A stretch of DNA of 23,799 bases, taken from the NCBI GenBank assembly GCA_943329165.2, contig CALQCV020000004.1:1-23799 (forward strand), given 5' to 3'. The first letter of the stretch is position 1; every line of letters starts with the position of its first letter. This DNA is from Candidatus Nitrotoga sp. CP45 (GTDB lineage Bacteria > Bacteroidota > Bacteroidia > Flavobacteriales > Flavobacteriaceae). Below, piece by piece: positions 14,611 to 22,903 of this stretch. Below the pieces are notes generated by a model, which was not told the origin of the DNA, did no database searches, and worked only from the letters and a program-made list of their open reading frames with translations. Made by a program: the position numbers and the translations under genes.

Positions 14611-15729
14611 ATGAAAAAATTATTACTTCTATCTGCACTTTTTATTTCATTCTTGACTTTTGCGCAAGTACCACAAGGAATATCATACCAAGCCATTGCT
14701 TTAAACGGTTTAGGAACTCCGGTAGTGAGTTCAAATGTTAAACTGAAACTTTCAATTCTTGACACTTCTGCATCAGGAAACGTTTTATATTCGGAAACAC
14801 AATTAAAAACTACTAATGCACAAGGATTATTCAGTTTGGTTATTGGACAAGGGACTATAGTTTCTGGGGCATTTAATACTATCAACTGGGGAACAAATTC
14901 CAAATTTTTAAAAGTTGAAATGGATGCTACAGGCGGAACAACATATGTTTTGGTTGGAACCACGCAGTTATTAAGTGTACCTTATGCTTTAGCTGCAGAC
15001 AGTTTAATTACTTCACCTGGCGAAGGTATCACTTTGGTTTCACCAAGTGGAACGCCTTATCAACTAACAGTTAACGATAGTGGACAACTGTCATTACCTA
15101 CCTCTAGTACAACTTCGCCAAGTACACCAAATAATTTCTATATGTATGGCACATTCAATACATTTAATCCAACATCAGCATTGTTAATGACCAATTACAA
15201 TAGTGGAAATTTAAACAGATATGGTTATCGATATTTAACAGCCGGGACTGAATTAAAGTTTTTGGCAACTAATACCGCTAATTCTGCCATATATGGAGTT
15301 GATTTATCTAATAATCTACAAGTAAATGGAGCAAGTTATTTAGTAGATACTAATGGATTTTATTTAATTGATTTAGTGAATGGTAATAACCCTACTTTTC
15401 CCATAAATGATTTTAGCTTAACAGTAAATTCTCTTGCGCCACAATTTCAAAATGTACTTACTTCTACAGTTTATAACAGCACGTATTCAGTAGCTACAAA
15501 TAAATTCTCATTTAATTTAACTCTTTCAGCAAATAGTAGCAATGGTTATGAATTTTTTTATGAAGATGCTAAAGGAAGTTCCCATGGCGATAATCTTGCC
15601 GATGGAAGTATAGAAAGTTATGGTTCGCCAATAACTATATCCAATACAACGTCAGTTCCAAAAAATTACAGAGTAGAATTGACATTAAATTTTAACGGTT
15701 CGGCTTCTTACGTAGTCATTCCGCTTTAA
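14611..15729 (+). CDS. Secreted modular protein with SusE/SusF-like C-terminal half
   Basis: 372 residues with signal peptide MKKLLLLSALFISFLTFAQ. Residues 22-130 form a module common in Bacteroidota surface proteins: ISYQAIALNGLGTPV, VKLKLSILD, TTNAQGLFSLVIGQG, FLKVEMDATGGT, and GTTQLLSVPYALAADS. In other proteins this head is followed by varied tails. A Ser/Thr/Pro linker (about 160-175) leads to a second module (about 176-272): YMYGTFNTFNPTSALLMT, AGTELKFLA, IYGVDLS and NGFYLIDL. This order resembles starch-binding SusE/SusF modules. A third beta-rich module ends the protein. No sorting domain or lipobox is seen, so how it is retained at the surface is unclear. Binding of a glycan is inference. 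Confidence 0.78.
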   Translation: MKKLLLLSALFISFLTFAQVPQGISYQAIALNGLGTPVVSSNVKLKLSILDTSASGNVLYSETQLKTTNAQGLFSLVIGQGTIVSGAFNTINWGTNSKFLKVEMDATGGTTYVLVGTTQLLSVPYALAADSLITSPGEGITLVSPSGTPYQLTVNDSGQLSLPTSSTTSPSTPNNFYMYGTFNTFNPTSALLMTNYNSGNLNRYGYRYLTAGTELKFLATNTANSAIYGVDLSNNLQVNGASYLVDTNGFYLIDLVNGNNPTFPINDFSLTVNSLAPQFQNVLTSTVYNSTYSVATNKFSFNLTLSANSSNGYEFFYEDAKGSSHGDNLADGSIESYGSPITISNTTSVPKNYRVELTLNFNGSASYVVIPL

Positions 15730-15761
15730 GTAAAATTAATCATTAGGCTAGATCTAATTGT

Positions 15762-15798
15762 AAAAACCTGCTCGAAAATTTTTCAAGCAGGTTTTTTT
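15762..15798. terminator. Bidirectional intrinsic terminator between convergent genes
   Basis: The arms AAAAACCTGCT (15762-15772) and AGCAGGTTTTT (15786-15796) form an 11-bp perfect stem, with further pairing into the loop. The plus strand has seven T at 15792-15798 and the minus strand five T opposite 15762-15766. It can terminate the secreted-protein operon on the plus strand and glnN on the minus strand. Confidence 0.88.
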
Positions 15799-15836
15799 CT
15801 ATATTCTCTTCTCTATTTTCTTTATCATTTTTACTA

Positions 15837-18026
15837 TTATCTTGTAAACAACAATTCTCTGTATTTAGTCAATGTCCAAATTTCGTCATCAACCAAAAGT
15901 TCCAATTTGTCGCAGTGCTCTCTAATTACATCAAAGTATGGTTTCACTTTGTCACAATACATTTCAGCCATTTTCTGAGCATCAGCTAAGGCATTTGCTT
16001 TTTTACGTGCTTCAGTCATTGCTTCCACATTAGAATTTATTCCTTCAATGTGTGCAGAGATTTCTTTGATTAGAGAGATTTGTTCTTTGGCTGTTTTCTC
16101 AAAGGCTGCCCCGAAGATTTCTTTCAGTCCACGAACGTTTTCAATCAAGGTGTTTTGGTAACGAATCGCTGTTGGAATAACATGATTCCGAGCAATATCT
16201 CCAAGAACTCTTCCTTCAATTTGGATTTTCTTGGTGTATTCTTCCAATTCAATTTCGTAACGCGCTTCCACTTCAACGTGATTCATTACATTCAAATCTT
16301 TGAATAAATCCAATGCTTTTTTAGAAACTTTAGCTTTCAAAGCCGTTGGTGTGGTTTTATGATTGCTCAATCCGCGTTTCTTCGCTTCTTTTTCCCAAGC
16401 TTCGCTGTAACCATCTCCTTCAAAAAGGATATTTTTTGTCTCTTTAATATATTCTCTTAAAACATTAAAAATCGCTTCATCCTTCTTTAAATCTTTTTTC
16501 TCAATTAAAACATCGACTTCTTTTTTGAAGTCTATTAATTGTCTGGCTACAATAGAATTTAGAGTTGTCATGGCATTAGCGCAGTTTGCAGAAGAACCTA
16601 CAGCGCGGAATTCGAATTTATTTCCGGTAAAAGCAAATGGTGAAGTTCTGTTTCTATCCGTGTTATCCAAAATTACTTCCGGAATTTTACCAACCACATT
16701 TAGTTTCAAATCTGTTTTTTCTTCTGGAGACAATTTCCCTTTGGTTACGCCTTCTAATTCAGCTAAAACTTTTGTTAATTGTTGCCCGATGAAAACCGAA
16801 ATAATTGCTGGTGGCGCTTCATTTGCTCCTAATCTGTGGTCATTACTTGCTGTCGCAATGGCAGCACGAAGCAATTCTTCGTATTCCTGAACTGCTTTTA
16901 TGGTATTGATAAAAAACGATAAGAATTGTAAGTTGCTCATTGGTGTTTTTCCAGGAGATAATAAATTTACACCGGTATCAGTAGCCATTGACCAGTTGTT
17001 ATGTTTTCCTGAACCATTTACACCTTGAAAAGGTTTTTCGTGGAAAAGCACTTTAAAATCATGGCGCTCACCCACTTTTGACATTACATCCATTAATAAT
17101 GAATTGTGGTCAACGGCTAAATTGGTTTCTTCAAAAATTGGAGCTAATTCAAATTGGTTTGGCGCAACTTCATTATGACGTGTTTTAACCGGAATTCCCA
17201 GTAACATACATTCTTCTTCCAACTCTCTCATATAATTCAATGCACGAGATGGAATTGAACCAAAATAATGATCATCTAATTGTTGTCCTTTTGCGGATGT
17301 GTGACCTAACAAAGTTCTACCCGTCATAACGATATCTGGTCGAGAATTCGCTAAAGAAGCATCAATCAAAAAATATTCTTGTTCCCAACCTAAAGTGGCT
17401 GTTACTTTTTTTACATTTTTGTCAAAATATTTACAAACGTCAACTGCTGCTTCATCAACGGCATTTAACGCACGTAAAAGTGGTGTTTTATAATCTAATG
17501 CTTCACCTGTGTAAGAGATGAAAACGGTTGGAATACACAAAGTTGTTCCAAAAATAAATGCTGGCGAAGTTGGATCCCAAGCGGTGTATCCACGGGCTTC
17601 AAATGTGTTTCTGATTCCACCATTGGGGAAAGACGATGCGTCAGGCTCTTGTTGTACTAACTGTCCGCCACCAAATTTTTCAACTGGATCTGAACCATCA
17701 TAAGAAGTTTCGAAAAAAGCATCATGCTTTTCTGCTGTCGCTCCAGTTAGTGGTTGAAACCAATGCGTATAATGCGTTACGCCTTTTGACAAAGCCCATT
17801 CTTTCATTCCCATTGCGATGTAATCAGCAAGCTTTCTATCTATTTTAGTTCCGTGCTGCACCGCGTCTTTTACACCTTTGTGCGCATCTGCAGTCAAGAA
17901 CTGTTTCATCGCTTTATCATTAAACACATTTGAACCAAAAAGATCTGATTTCCTACCAGATTCCTCAAATTTTATAGGTTTTCTACTTGATGCATCTTTT
18001 AATGCTTGAAAACGTAATATTGCCAT
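15837..18026 (-). CDS. glnN: Glutamine synthetase class III
   Basis: Catalyses ATP-dependent formation of glutamine from glutamate and ammonia. It is the large GSIII class, 729 residues, typical of Bacteroidota and cyanobacteria. Features are the GSIII N-terminal region with MKEWALSKGVTHYTHWFQPLTG (74-95), then catalytic-core motifs TLGWEQEYFLID (211-222), KTRHNEVAPNQFELAP (281-296), NGSGKHNNWSMATDTG (337-352) and LGANEAPPAIISVFIG, and NRTSPFAFTGNKFEFRAVG. The C-terminal helical extension is complete. Divergent from the GSII-type gene across 264 bases, with an exact -7 box at 18073-18080. Confidence 0.97.
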   Translation of the reverse strand: MAILRFQALKDASSRKPIKFEESGRKSDLFGSNVFNDKAMKQFLTADAHKGVKDAVQHGTKIDRKLADYIAMGMKEWALSKGVTHYTHWFQPLTGATAEKHDAFFETSYDGSDPVEKFGGGQLVQQEPDASSFPNGGIRNTFEARGYTAWDPTSPAFIFGTTLCIPTVFISYTGEALDYKTPLLRALNAVDEAAVDVCKYFDKNVKKVTATLGWEQEYFLIDASLANSRPDIVMTGRTLLGHTSAKGQQLDDHYFGSIPSRALNYMRELEEECMLLGIPVKTRHNEVAPNQFELAPIFEETNLAVDHNSLLMDVMSKVGERHDFKVLFHEKPFQGVNGSGKHNNWSMATDTGVNLLSPGKTPMSNLQFLSFFINTIKAVQEYEELLRAAIATASNDHRLGANEAPPAIISVFIGQQLTKVLAELEGVTKGKLSPEEKTDLKLNVVGKIPEVILDNTDRNRTSPFAFTGNKFEFRAVGSSANCANAMTTLNSIVARQLIDFKKEVDVLIEKKDLKKDEAIFNVLREYIKETKNILFEGDGYSEAWEKEAKKRGLSNHKTTPTALKAKVSKKALDLFKDLNVMNHVEVEARYEIELEEYTKKIQIEGRVLGDIARNHVIPTAIRYQNTLIENVRGLKEIFGAAFEKTAKEQISLIKEISAHIEGINSNVEAMTEARKKANALADAQKMAEMYCDKVKPYFDVIREHCDKLELLVDDEIWTLTKYRELLFTR

Positions 18027-18072
18027 AACTTCAAATTTTAAGTAGTTTTTCTGTAGTTTTAAAATTAAAACA

Positions 18073-18080
18073 CAAAAGTA
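18073..18080 (-). promoter_or_regulatory. -7 box of glnN
   Basis: Minus strand TACTTTTG, exact TAnnTTTG match, 46 bases before the glnN start. No clear -33 TTTG at the usual distance. Confidence 0.6.
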
Positions 18081-18125
18081 ATCAAACTATGCCTAAAATT
18101 AAATCTTAATTATTATTAAATTATA

Positions 18126-18142
18126 TTTATTTGTCAAATAAA
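18126..18142. promoter_or_regulatory. Perfect dyad between the two glutamine synthetase genes (1)
   Basis: TTTATTTG (18126-18133) and CAAATAAA (18135-18142) are perfect reverse complements with a one-base spacer. The dyad lies about 45 bases upstream of the glnN -7 box and 105 upstream of the GSII one. Its size fits a dimeric regulator site, but base composition is AT-rich and chance is possible. Confidence 0.4.
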
Positions 18143-18184
18143 ATGCTTATTTAATAATTTACCCCTATAAAAAATACTGTTCTA

Positions 18185-18200
18185 ACAAAAATATTTGTTG
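18185..18200. promoter_or_regulatory. Perfect dyad between the two glutamine synthetase genes (2)
   Basis: AACAAA (18185-18190) and TTTGTT (18195-18200) with a four-base AATA centre, a 16-base near-symmetric site. It lies about 48 bases upstream of the GSII -7 box. Confidence 0.35.
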
Positions 18201-18247
18201 TAATAATAATAAATACCCTCCAATATTCGCCAAATAAAAATTTATTC

Positions 18248-18255
18248 TATTTTTG
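18248..18255 (+). promoter_or_regulatory. -7 box of the GSII-type gene
   Basis: TATTTTTG, exact TAnnTTTG match, 35 bases before ATG 18291. TTCG at 18227-18230, 17 bases upstream, is a weak -33 candidate. Confidence 0.6.
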
Positions 18256-18290
18256 CTTTAAGTTACATTCACAAATTAATTTATATTATT

Positions 18291-19304
18291 ATGGCTAAGA
18301 TAAAATTAGAATATCTTTGGTTAGATGGTTACGAACCAACGCAAAATTTAAGAAGCAAAACTAAAGTTGAAGAGCACGAAAATTTTAAAGGAACTTTAGC
18401 AGAAATTGGGAACTGGTCTTTTGATGGATCATCAACAAAACAAGCTGATGGAGGTTCATCAGACTGTGTTTTAGTTCCAGTTGCTATTTATCCTGACCCT
18501 ACTCGATTAAATGGATACTTAGTTATGACTGAAGTATTAAATCCAGACGGAACTCCTCATCCATCAAATGGTAGAGCTACTATTGATGATGATGGTGATT
18601 TCTGGTTCGGATTTGAACAAGAATATTTCATCATGGATACGAAAACTTTATTGCCACTAGGATTCCCAATTGGTGGTTACCCTGCTCCACAAGGTATGTA
18701 TTACTGTTCAGTAGGTGGTAAAAACACTCATGGTAGAAAATTAGTTGAAGAGCATGCCGACTTATGTATTGCAGCTGGGTTAAACTTTGAGGGTATAAAC
18801 CAAGAAGTTGCCTGTGGACAATGGGAATTTCAATTATTTGCAAAAGGAGCTAAAAAAGCTGGAGATGAAATTTGGGTTGCACGATACTTGTTAGATCGTT
18901 TGACTGAAAAATATGGTTATTATATTGAATACCATCCAAAACCACTTGGAGATACGGATTGGAATGGATCTGGAATGCATGCTAATTTTTCAAATGAAGT
19001 ATTAAGAACTTGTGGTGACAAAGCTGTTTACGATAAAATATGTGAAGCTTTCCGACCAGTAGTTGAAGAGCATATTGCAGTTTATGGTGCATACAATGAG
19101 CAACGATTAACGGGTAAACACGAAACGGCTTCAATTCATGATTTTTCTTATGGTGTTTCAGATAGAGGGGCTTCAATTAGAATTCCTATTGCAACAGTTC
19201 AAAGAGGATGGAAAGGTTATCTTGAAGACAGAAGACCAGCATCTAATGGTGACCCATACAAAATTGCTTCCAGAATTATAAAAACTGTAAAATCTGCATT
19301 ATAA
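18291..19304 (+). CDS. Glutamine synthetase, class II (eukaryote-like) type
   Basis: 337 residues, the length of class II enzymes rather than the roughly 470 of GSI. The N-terminal beta-grasp ends in NWSFDGSSTKQADGGSSDCVLVP (41-63). The catalytic core has FWFGFEQEYFIMD (104-116), EGINQEVACGQWEFQ (167-181), DTDWNGSGMHANFS (221-234), and HDFSYGVSDRGASIRIP with the ATP-site arginines. Motifs match eukaryotic GSII. It assimilates ammonium, presumably in parallel with the divergent GSIII. There is no adenylylation-loop region of the GSI type, so control is more likely transcriptional or by feedback. An intrinsic terminator follows. Confidence 0.95.
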   Translation: MAKIKLEYLWLDGYEPTQNLRSKTKVEEHENFKGTLAEIGNWSFDGSSTKQADGGSSDCVLVPVAIYPDPTRLNGYLVMTEVLNPDGTPHPSNGRATIDDDGDFWFGFEQEYFIMDTKTLLPLGFPIGGYPAPQGMYYCSVGGKNTHGRKLVEEHADLCIAAGLNFEGINQEVACGQWEFQLFAKGAKKAGDEIWVARYLLDRLTEKYGYYIEYHPKPLGDTDWNGSGMHANFSNEVLRTCGDKAVYDKICEAFRPVVEEHIAVYGAYNEQRLTGKHETASIHDFSYGVSDRGASIRIPIATVQRGWKGYLEDRRPASNGDPYKIASRIIKTVKSAL

Positions 19305-19324
19305 AATTTTCGTTTAGTCATAGT

Positions 19325-19362
19325 AAAAAAAGTGTCTTTTTACATAGAGACACTTTTTTTTT
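19325..19362 (+). terminator. Intrinsic terminator after the GSII-type gene
   Basis: AGTGTCT (19331-19337) pairs with AGACACT (19348-19354), with the A-run 19325-19330 pairing into the nine-base T-run 19354-19362. Strong rho-independent form, and the A-run gives some activity on the other strand. Confidence 0.9.
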
Positions 19363-19421
19363 GCTCAAAACCTATAGAATATCTTTCTTTAAATTTCTTT
19401 CTAATTCTAAAAATCAAAAAG

Positions 19422-19429
19422 TATCTTTG
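19422..19429 (+). promoter_or_regulatory. -7 box of the TerC-family gene
   Basis: TATCTTTG, exact TAnnTTTG match, 23 bases before ATG 19453. Confidence 0.62.
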
Positions 19430-19452
19430 ACAATCTCTAAATATTTTATTTT

Positions 19453-20397
19453 ATGCTTGTTTGGATATTATTCTTAGCCGCTATTTTTATCTTTCTTGCT
19501 TTAGATTTAGGTGTGTTCAATAAAACACCACATATTATTAGCTCAAAAGAAGCCGGCATTTGGACTGGAGTTTGGGTTACGCTTTCTTTTTGTTTTTCGG
19601 GTGTTGTAAATTGGTTATACAGCAATGAATATATTGCAAATCCAACGGGAATTAAACCAGCTGTAGCAACTATAAAATATATAACCGGTTATCTTATAGA
19701 ATTATCACTAAGCATTGACAACATTTTTATTATAGCCATAATTTTTGCTTCTTTTAGAATACCTCAAAAATACCAACATCGTATTTTGTTTTGGGGAATA
19801 TTGGGCGCCATTGGTTTTAGAGGACTTATGATTTTCTTTGGTGTAATATTGATCAACAAATTCAGCTGGATGACTTATTTGTTTGGGGCGTTCTTACTCT
19901 TTACTGCTTTTAAAATGTTATTCAAAGGAAATGAGGAAGAGTTTGATCCAAAGAAATCTTTCGTTTACAAAATAATAGGAAAAGTTATTCCCATTACAAG
20001 CCATACGGAAAAAGAACATTTTTTTACAAAAATTAATAACGCAAATCACGCAACACCTCTTTTTGTTGCTTTGCTAGTAATTGAAGTAATGGATATGCTA
20101 TTTGCTTTAGATAGTGTTCCTGCTATTTTAGCCATCACATCAGATCCCTTTTTAGTTTTTAGTTCTAATATATTTGCTATTCTTGGATTGCGCTCCATGT
20201 ATTTCTTTTTGGCAAATATGTTGGTGAAATTTAGCTATCTTGAATATAGTTTAATTGCCATACTAATTTTTGTTGGAATTAAAATGCTAGTCGTTCATTA
20301 TTATAAATTTCCTGAATTGGTTTCATTAGGTTTCATTGCTTTGGCGCTTTTAATAGGCGTTATCATTTCGATTAAGAAAAGTCAAGCTGAAGATTGA
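19453..20397 (+). CDS. TerC/Alx-family integral membrane protein
   Basis: 314 residues with about eight to nine membrane helices. The two family signatures with charged residues in helices are present: ELSLSIDNIFI (83-93) and EVMDMLFALDSVPAILAIT (211-229). In the family these acidic residues are thought to bind a metal ion; characterised members (Alx, MeeY, YkoY) are linked to manganese export and TerC to tellurite resistance. The loop between (about 155-200) carries GNEEEFDPKKSF. It is a single gene with its own promoter and no ter operon partners here, so a general Mn2+ export role is more likely than tellurite resistance. I see no yybP-ykoY-type riboswitch in the short leader. Confidence 0.92.
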   Translation: MLVWILFLAAIFIFLALDLGVFNKTPHIISSKEAGIWTGVWVTLSFCFSGVVNWLYSNEYIANPTGIKPAVATIKYITGYLIELSLSIDNIFIIAIIFASFRIPQKYQHRILFWGILGAIGFRGLMIFFGVILINKFSWMTYLFGAFLLFTAFKMLFKGNEEEFDPKKSFVYKIIGKVIPITSHTEKEHFFTKINNANHATPLFVALLVIEVMDMLFALDSVPAILAITSDPFLVFSSNIFAILGLRSMYFFLANMLVKFSYLEYSLIAILIFVGIKMLVVHYYKFPELVSLGFIALALLIGVIISIKKSQAED

Positions 20398-20694
20398 AAC
20401 TTAAAATAATTAGGTATGTTCAATTGATTTAGCTAATTCAATACAATTTTATCTTTTCGTTTTAATGTTTTTAAAAAGATATAATTAATTGATTTCAAAA
20501 TCTAATTATAGAATTACAAAGAAATATAAAACGTTATTTTCTACGAAAAGTCATTTTATACAGATAAGAAACATTTTTTAATCGATAAATGGCGAAAATA
20601 TATTGAAAAGTCCTAATTACACTAATTTCTTCTAGTATTTTAAATTATGTTTTCTTAAGTATCTATTTCAATAATGGCAAGATTTGATGATAGA
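20398..20694. other. AT-rich gap without a recognised gene
   Basis: Between the TerC-family gene and the convergent GNAT-like gene. I see no open frame of useful length, no strong hairpin with a T-tract, and no TAnnTTTG box. Possible transcript ends are not marked by an intrinsic terminator. A small RNA cannot be excluded by eye. Confidence 0.6.
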
Positions 20695-21816
20695 CTACTC
20701 TAAATATTTTTTATAAGTTCTCCTTCTTTTAAAAGTAACCGGGTCAAAATGCTTCCACAAATTGTGTATCGCATGATTGTCTTCAAGTTCGGGAGTTCGT
20801 ATGCAGTTTTGAATTCCTTTTTCTTTGAAAGTTAAATAGTATTCATTAAAAATAATAGCAGTAACTCCTTTGCTTTGATATTCGGGGTCGACACCTATTA
20901 AATAGAAAAGCACTTCTTTGCTTTCTTTTTTCGCTTTAAGCAAATGATAAAATCCAAAAGGAAACAGCTTCCCTTTTGCTTTTTGCAAAGCTTCTGAAAA
21001 ACTTGGCATCACAATACTAAAAGCGACCATATTGTCCTCTTTATCCATTACGAACTTAATATATTCTGGATTGATAAAACTAATGTACTTTTTCTTGAAG
21101 TATTCTTTTTGTACATCGGTAATAGCAACAAAGGAAGACAAGTTCGCGTACGAAGCATTAAACAAATCAAACATCTGGTCTACATAAGGCATGATGTCTT
21201 TGTTGTTTGTAAAATTCAGAGGCTTTAGTTCGTAGCGCTTCTTTACTAATTCGTTTACTTTCAAAAAAAGTTCAGTTCTGACATTGGAGAAAGGAAATTT
21301 ATTTTCGAGATATTCCTTCTCTTTAACATAACCCAACTGCTCTAAATGTGTTGCGTAATAAGGATAGTTATACCAAGTAATCATGGAGCCAATTTCATCA
21401 AAGCCTTCGGTAAGCACTCCAACCTTATCTAAATTTGAAAAGCCCATTGGGCCTTCAACATATTCTAAATTGTTTTTTCTGCCTAATTCATATACTTTCT
21501 CCAGCAAGGCTTTGGTTACTTCAATATCATCGATAACATCCCACCAACCAAAACGCACCTTCTTTTTTTGCTGGTCATTAACTTCATCCCAATTTATAAT
21601 GGCAGCAATTCTACCAACCACTTTATTGTCTTGGTAGGCCAAATAGAAATTTGCTTCTGCAGATGTAAACGCTGGATTCTTGGTTTCATCAAAGGTATCC
21701 AACTCGTCATTGATTAACGGTGGAACCCAATACCTATGGTTTTTATATAAGGCAAACGGAAAAGCAACAAATTCTTTGAGGAACTTTTTTGAATTGGCTT
21801 CAACTATGGTAATCAT
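20695..21816 (-). CDS. GNAT-like acyltransferase-fold protein
   Basis: 373 residues, cytoplasmic. The N-terminal part (about 1-130) has FPFALYKNHRYWVPPL and FYLAYQDNKVVGRIAAIIN, a partial GNAT-like strand pair. The middle has EGPMGFSNLDKVGVLTEGFDE. The C-terminal part has a better GNAT core: FYLIGVDPEYQSKGVTAIIFNEYY (304-327), where VDPEYQSKG stands at the acetyl-CoA pyrophosphate loop, and LEDNHAIHNLWKHFD. The protein looks like two GNAT-fold modules, a type widespread in Bacteroidota with no defined substrate. The start overlaps the stop of the upstream membrane-protein gene by one base, so the two are coupled. Confidence 0.78.
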   Translation of the reverse strand: MITIVEANSKKFLKEFVAFPFALYKNHRYWVPPLINDELDTFDETKNPAFTSAEANFYLAYQDNKVVGRIAAIINWDEVNDQQKKKVRFGWWDVIDDIEVTKALLEKVYELGRKNNLEYVEGPMGFSNLDKVGVLTEGFDEIGSMITWYNYPYYATHLEQLGYVKEKEYLENKFPFSNVRTELFLKVNELVKKRYELKPLNFTNNKDIMPYVDQMFDLFNASYANLSSFVAITDVQKEYFKKKYISFINPEYIKFVMDKEDNMVAFSIVMPSFSEALQKAKGKLFPFGFYHLLKAKKESKEVLFYLIGVDPEYQSKGVTAIIFNEYYLTFKEKGIQNCIRTPELEDNHAIHNLWKHFDPVTFKRRRTYKKYLE

Positions 21817-22778
21817 TATTTGGTCTTTTCTAATTCTACTTCGTCTTTTCGTTTTTTGCCTTGATCTTTTTTAGATTTTTTGTCTTTTTTTGATTTCTTT
21901 TCGCCTTTTACTCTTTTATAATTTGTTTCATAATTGCTGTCAAAACGCCACGCCATTCCAACATTTGCTAAAAGAAGCGATGGTGTGTCTTTTACATTTT
22001 TACTAAAAGACGCATCCAATTGAATATTTTCCCGAACGAGATAAGCAGCACCAAGTCTAAAAACAGTATCGGCATACCAGTCACTTTTGTATCCTTGGAA
22101 TTCTAAAAATCCTGACCAACGCATATTAAATCCTCTAGTCATGGTTGATATAATTCCAAAACTTGGATAATCGGTCATGCACTTATCAGCAATAATATTA
22201 TTAACCCAAACCCATTTACTTCCAAAATGATGCTGCGTTATTACCATTACTTTTGGGCTAAGGGTTCTATCTGTCGGAAATGTATACGGATTGTTTCCCA
22301 AATTAAAATTAACTCCGGCATAAATCGCAACGGCTGGAATAAATTGTTTCCAGTTGAATTTGTGATTGGCTTTCCAGCTATAAACATTGGGTTTGTCTTG
22401 TTTAATAAATGGATCATAAACCAAGTATTTTGCGCCAACGGTTATTTGCTTAAATCCGCCACGAGTATCATTAATTAATGGTGCCTGATACCAATCATAT
22501 TGATATTGTGTGTTTAAAGTAAATTCAAATTGATCGAAAAAAGCACCATATCGCACATCGAATTCAGTTCCAAAACCATTTGCTTCGTAACGCGATAAAT
22601 TGTGTTCTTCTCTTATGCCATATAATCCAGCTTCCGCTTGAATTACCGTTTTCCCTACTGAAAATGCTGACATCGATTTTCCCGGTCTATTGGAATTAAT
22701 AATGTCAGTATATTGTGCATATTGAGTAGTCGAAATCAGCAAAAAACCAACGGAAAGAAATGTTTTTAAATTCATCAT
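21816..22778 (-). CDS. Outer-membrane beta-barrel-type protein with lysine-rich tail
   Basis: 320 residues; two adjacent ATG codons (22778 and 22775) can start it. A signal peptide ends in TTQYAQ (about 16-22). The body has alternating aromatic strands (FEFTLNTQYQYDWYQAP, KQITVGAKYLVYD, FIPAVAIYAGVNFNLG, NMRWSGFLEFQGYKSDWY) typical of Gram-negative outer-membrane barrels, and the NRPGKSMSAFSVGKTVIQAEAG start resembles the MetA-pathway or transporter-like barrel family common in Bacteroidota. The C-terminal 35 or so residues (KKSKKDKKSKKDQGKK and following) are very lysine-rich, an unusual extension for a barrel. First gene of a two-gene unit with the GNAT-like protein. Function is not known. 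Confidence 0.82.
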   Translation of the reverse strand: MMNLKTFLSVGFLLISTTQYAQYTDIINSNRPGKSMSAFSVGKTVIQAEAGLYGIREEHNLSRYEANGFGTEFDVRYGAFFDQFEFTLNTQYQYDWYQAPLINDTRGGFKQITVGAKYLVYDPFIKQDKPNVYSWKANHKFNWKQFIPAVAIYAGVNFNLGNNPYTFPTDRTLSPKVMVITQHHFGSKWVWVNNIIADKCMTDYPSFGIISTMTRGFNMRWSGFLEFQGYKSDWYADTVFRLGAAYLVRENIQLDASFSKNVKDTPSLLLANVGMAWRFDSNYETNYKRVKGEKKSKKDKKSKKDQGKKRKDEVELEKTK

Positions 22779-22813
22779 ACATCAAGAAATTTAAGGATTA
22801 CAACTTAGTCTTT

Positions 22814-22821
22814 CAAAAGTA
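22814..22821 (-). promoter_or_regulatory. -7 box of the outer-membrane protein gene
   Basis: Minus strand TACTTTTG, exact TAnnTTTG match, 35 bases before the start at 22778. A minus-strand TTTG at 22849-22852 is upstream but 27 bases away, further than usual. Confidence 0.58.
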
Positions 22822-22877
22822 GTATAATTTATTATTTATTTAAGAAGTCAAAGCGAAATTTAAATTGTGGAATTTAG

Positions 22878-22885
22878 TATTTTTG
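22878..22885 (+). promoter_or_regulatory. -7 box of the DUF4834-like gene
   Basis: TATTTTTG, exact TAnnTTTG match, 18 bases before ATG 22904. It lies downstream of the in-frame upstream start at 22865, which argues against that start. Confidence 0.62.
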
Positions 22886-22903
22886 ACGAAAAATATTTAT
22901 TCA

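Noticed and set aside
14598..14963. 121-codon minus-strand frame over the start of the SusE/F-like protein gene
   Set aside because: Antisense to a signal peptide and a recognised module; no promoter and no known domain.
14611..15729. Tail-fibre or endosialidase-chaperone type protein
   Set aside because: The N-terminal module is found on such proteins in Bacteroidota, but the C terminus has no chaperone domain or collagen-like repeats.
16525..16890. 121-codon plus-strand frame inside glnN
   Set aside because: Antisense to a conserved catalytic region of GSIII; its composition reflects the opposite strand, with no start context.
19453..20397. Tellurite-resistance operon
   Set aside because: Only a TerC-family gene is present, with no terA/B/D/E/Z neighbours; the family is more often tied to manganese.
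20398..20694. Small RNA or short gene in the AT-rich gap
   Set aside because: No promoter box, no terminator hairpin and no usable frame could be seen.
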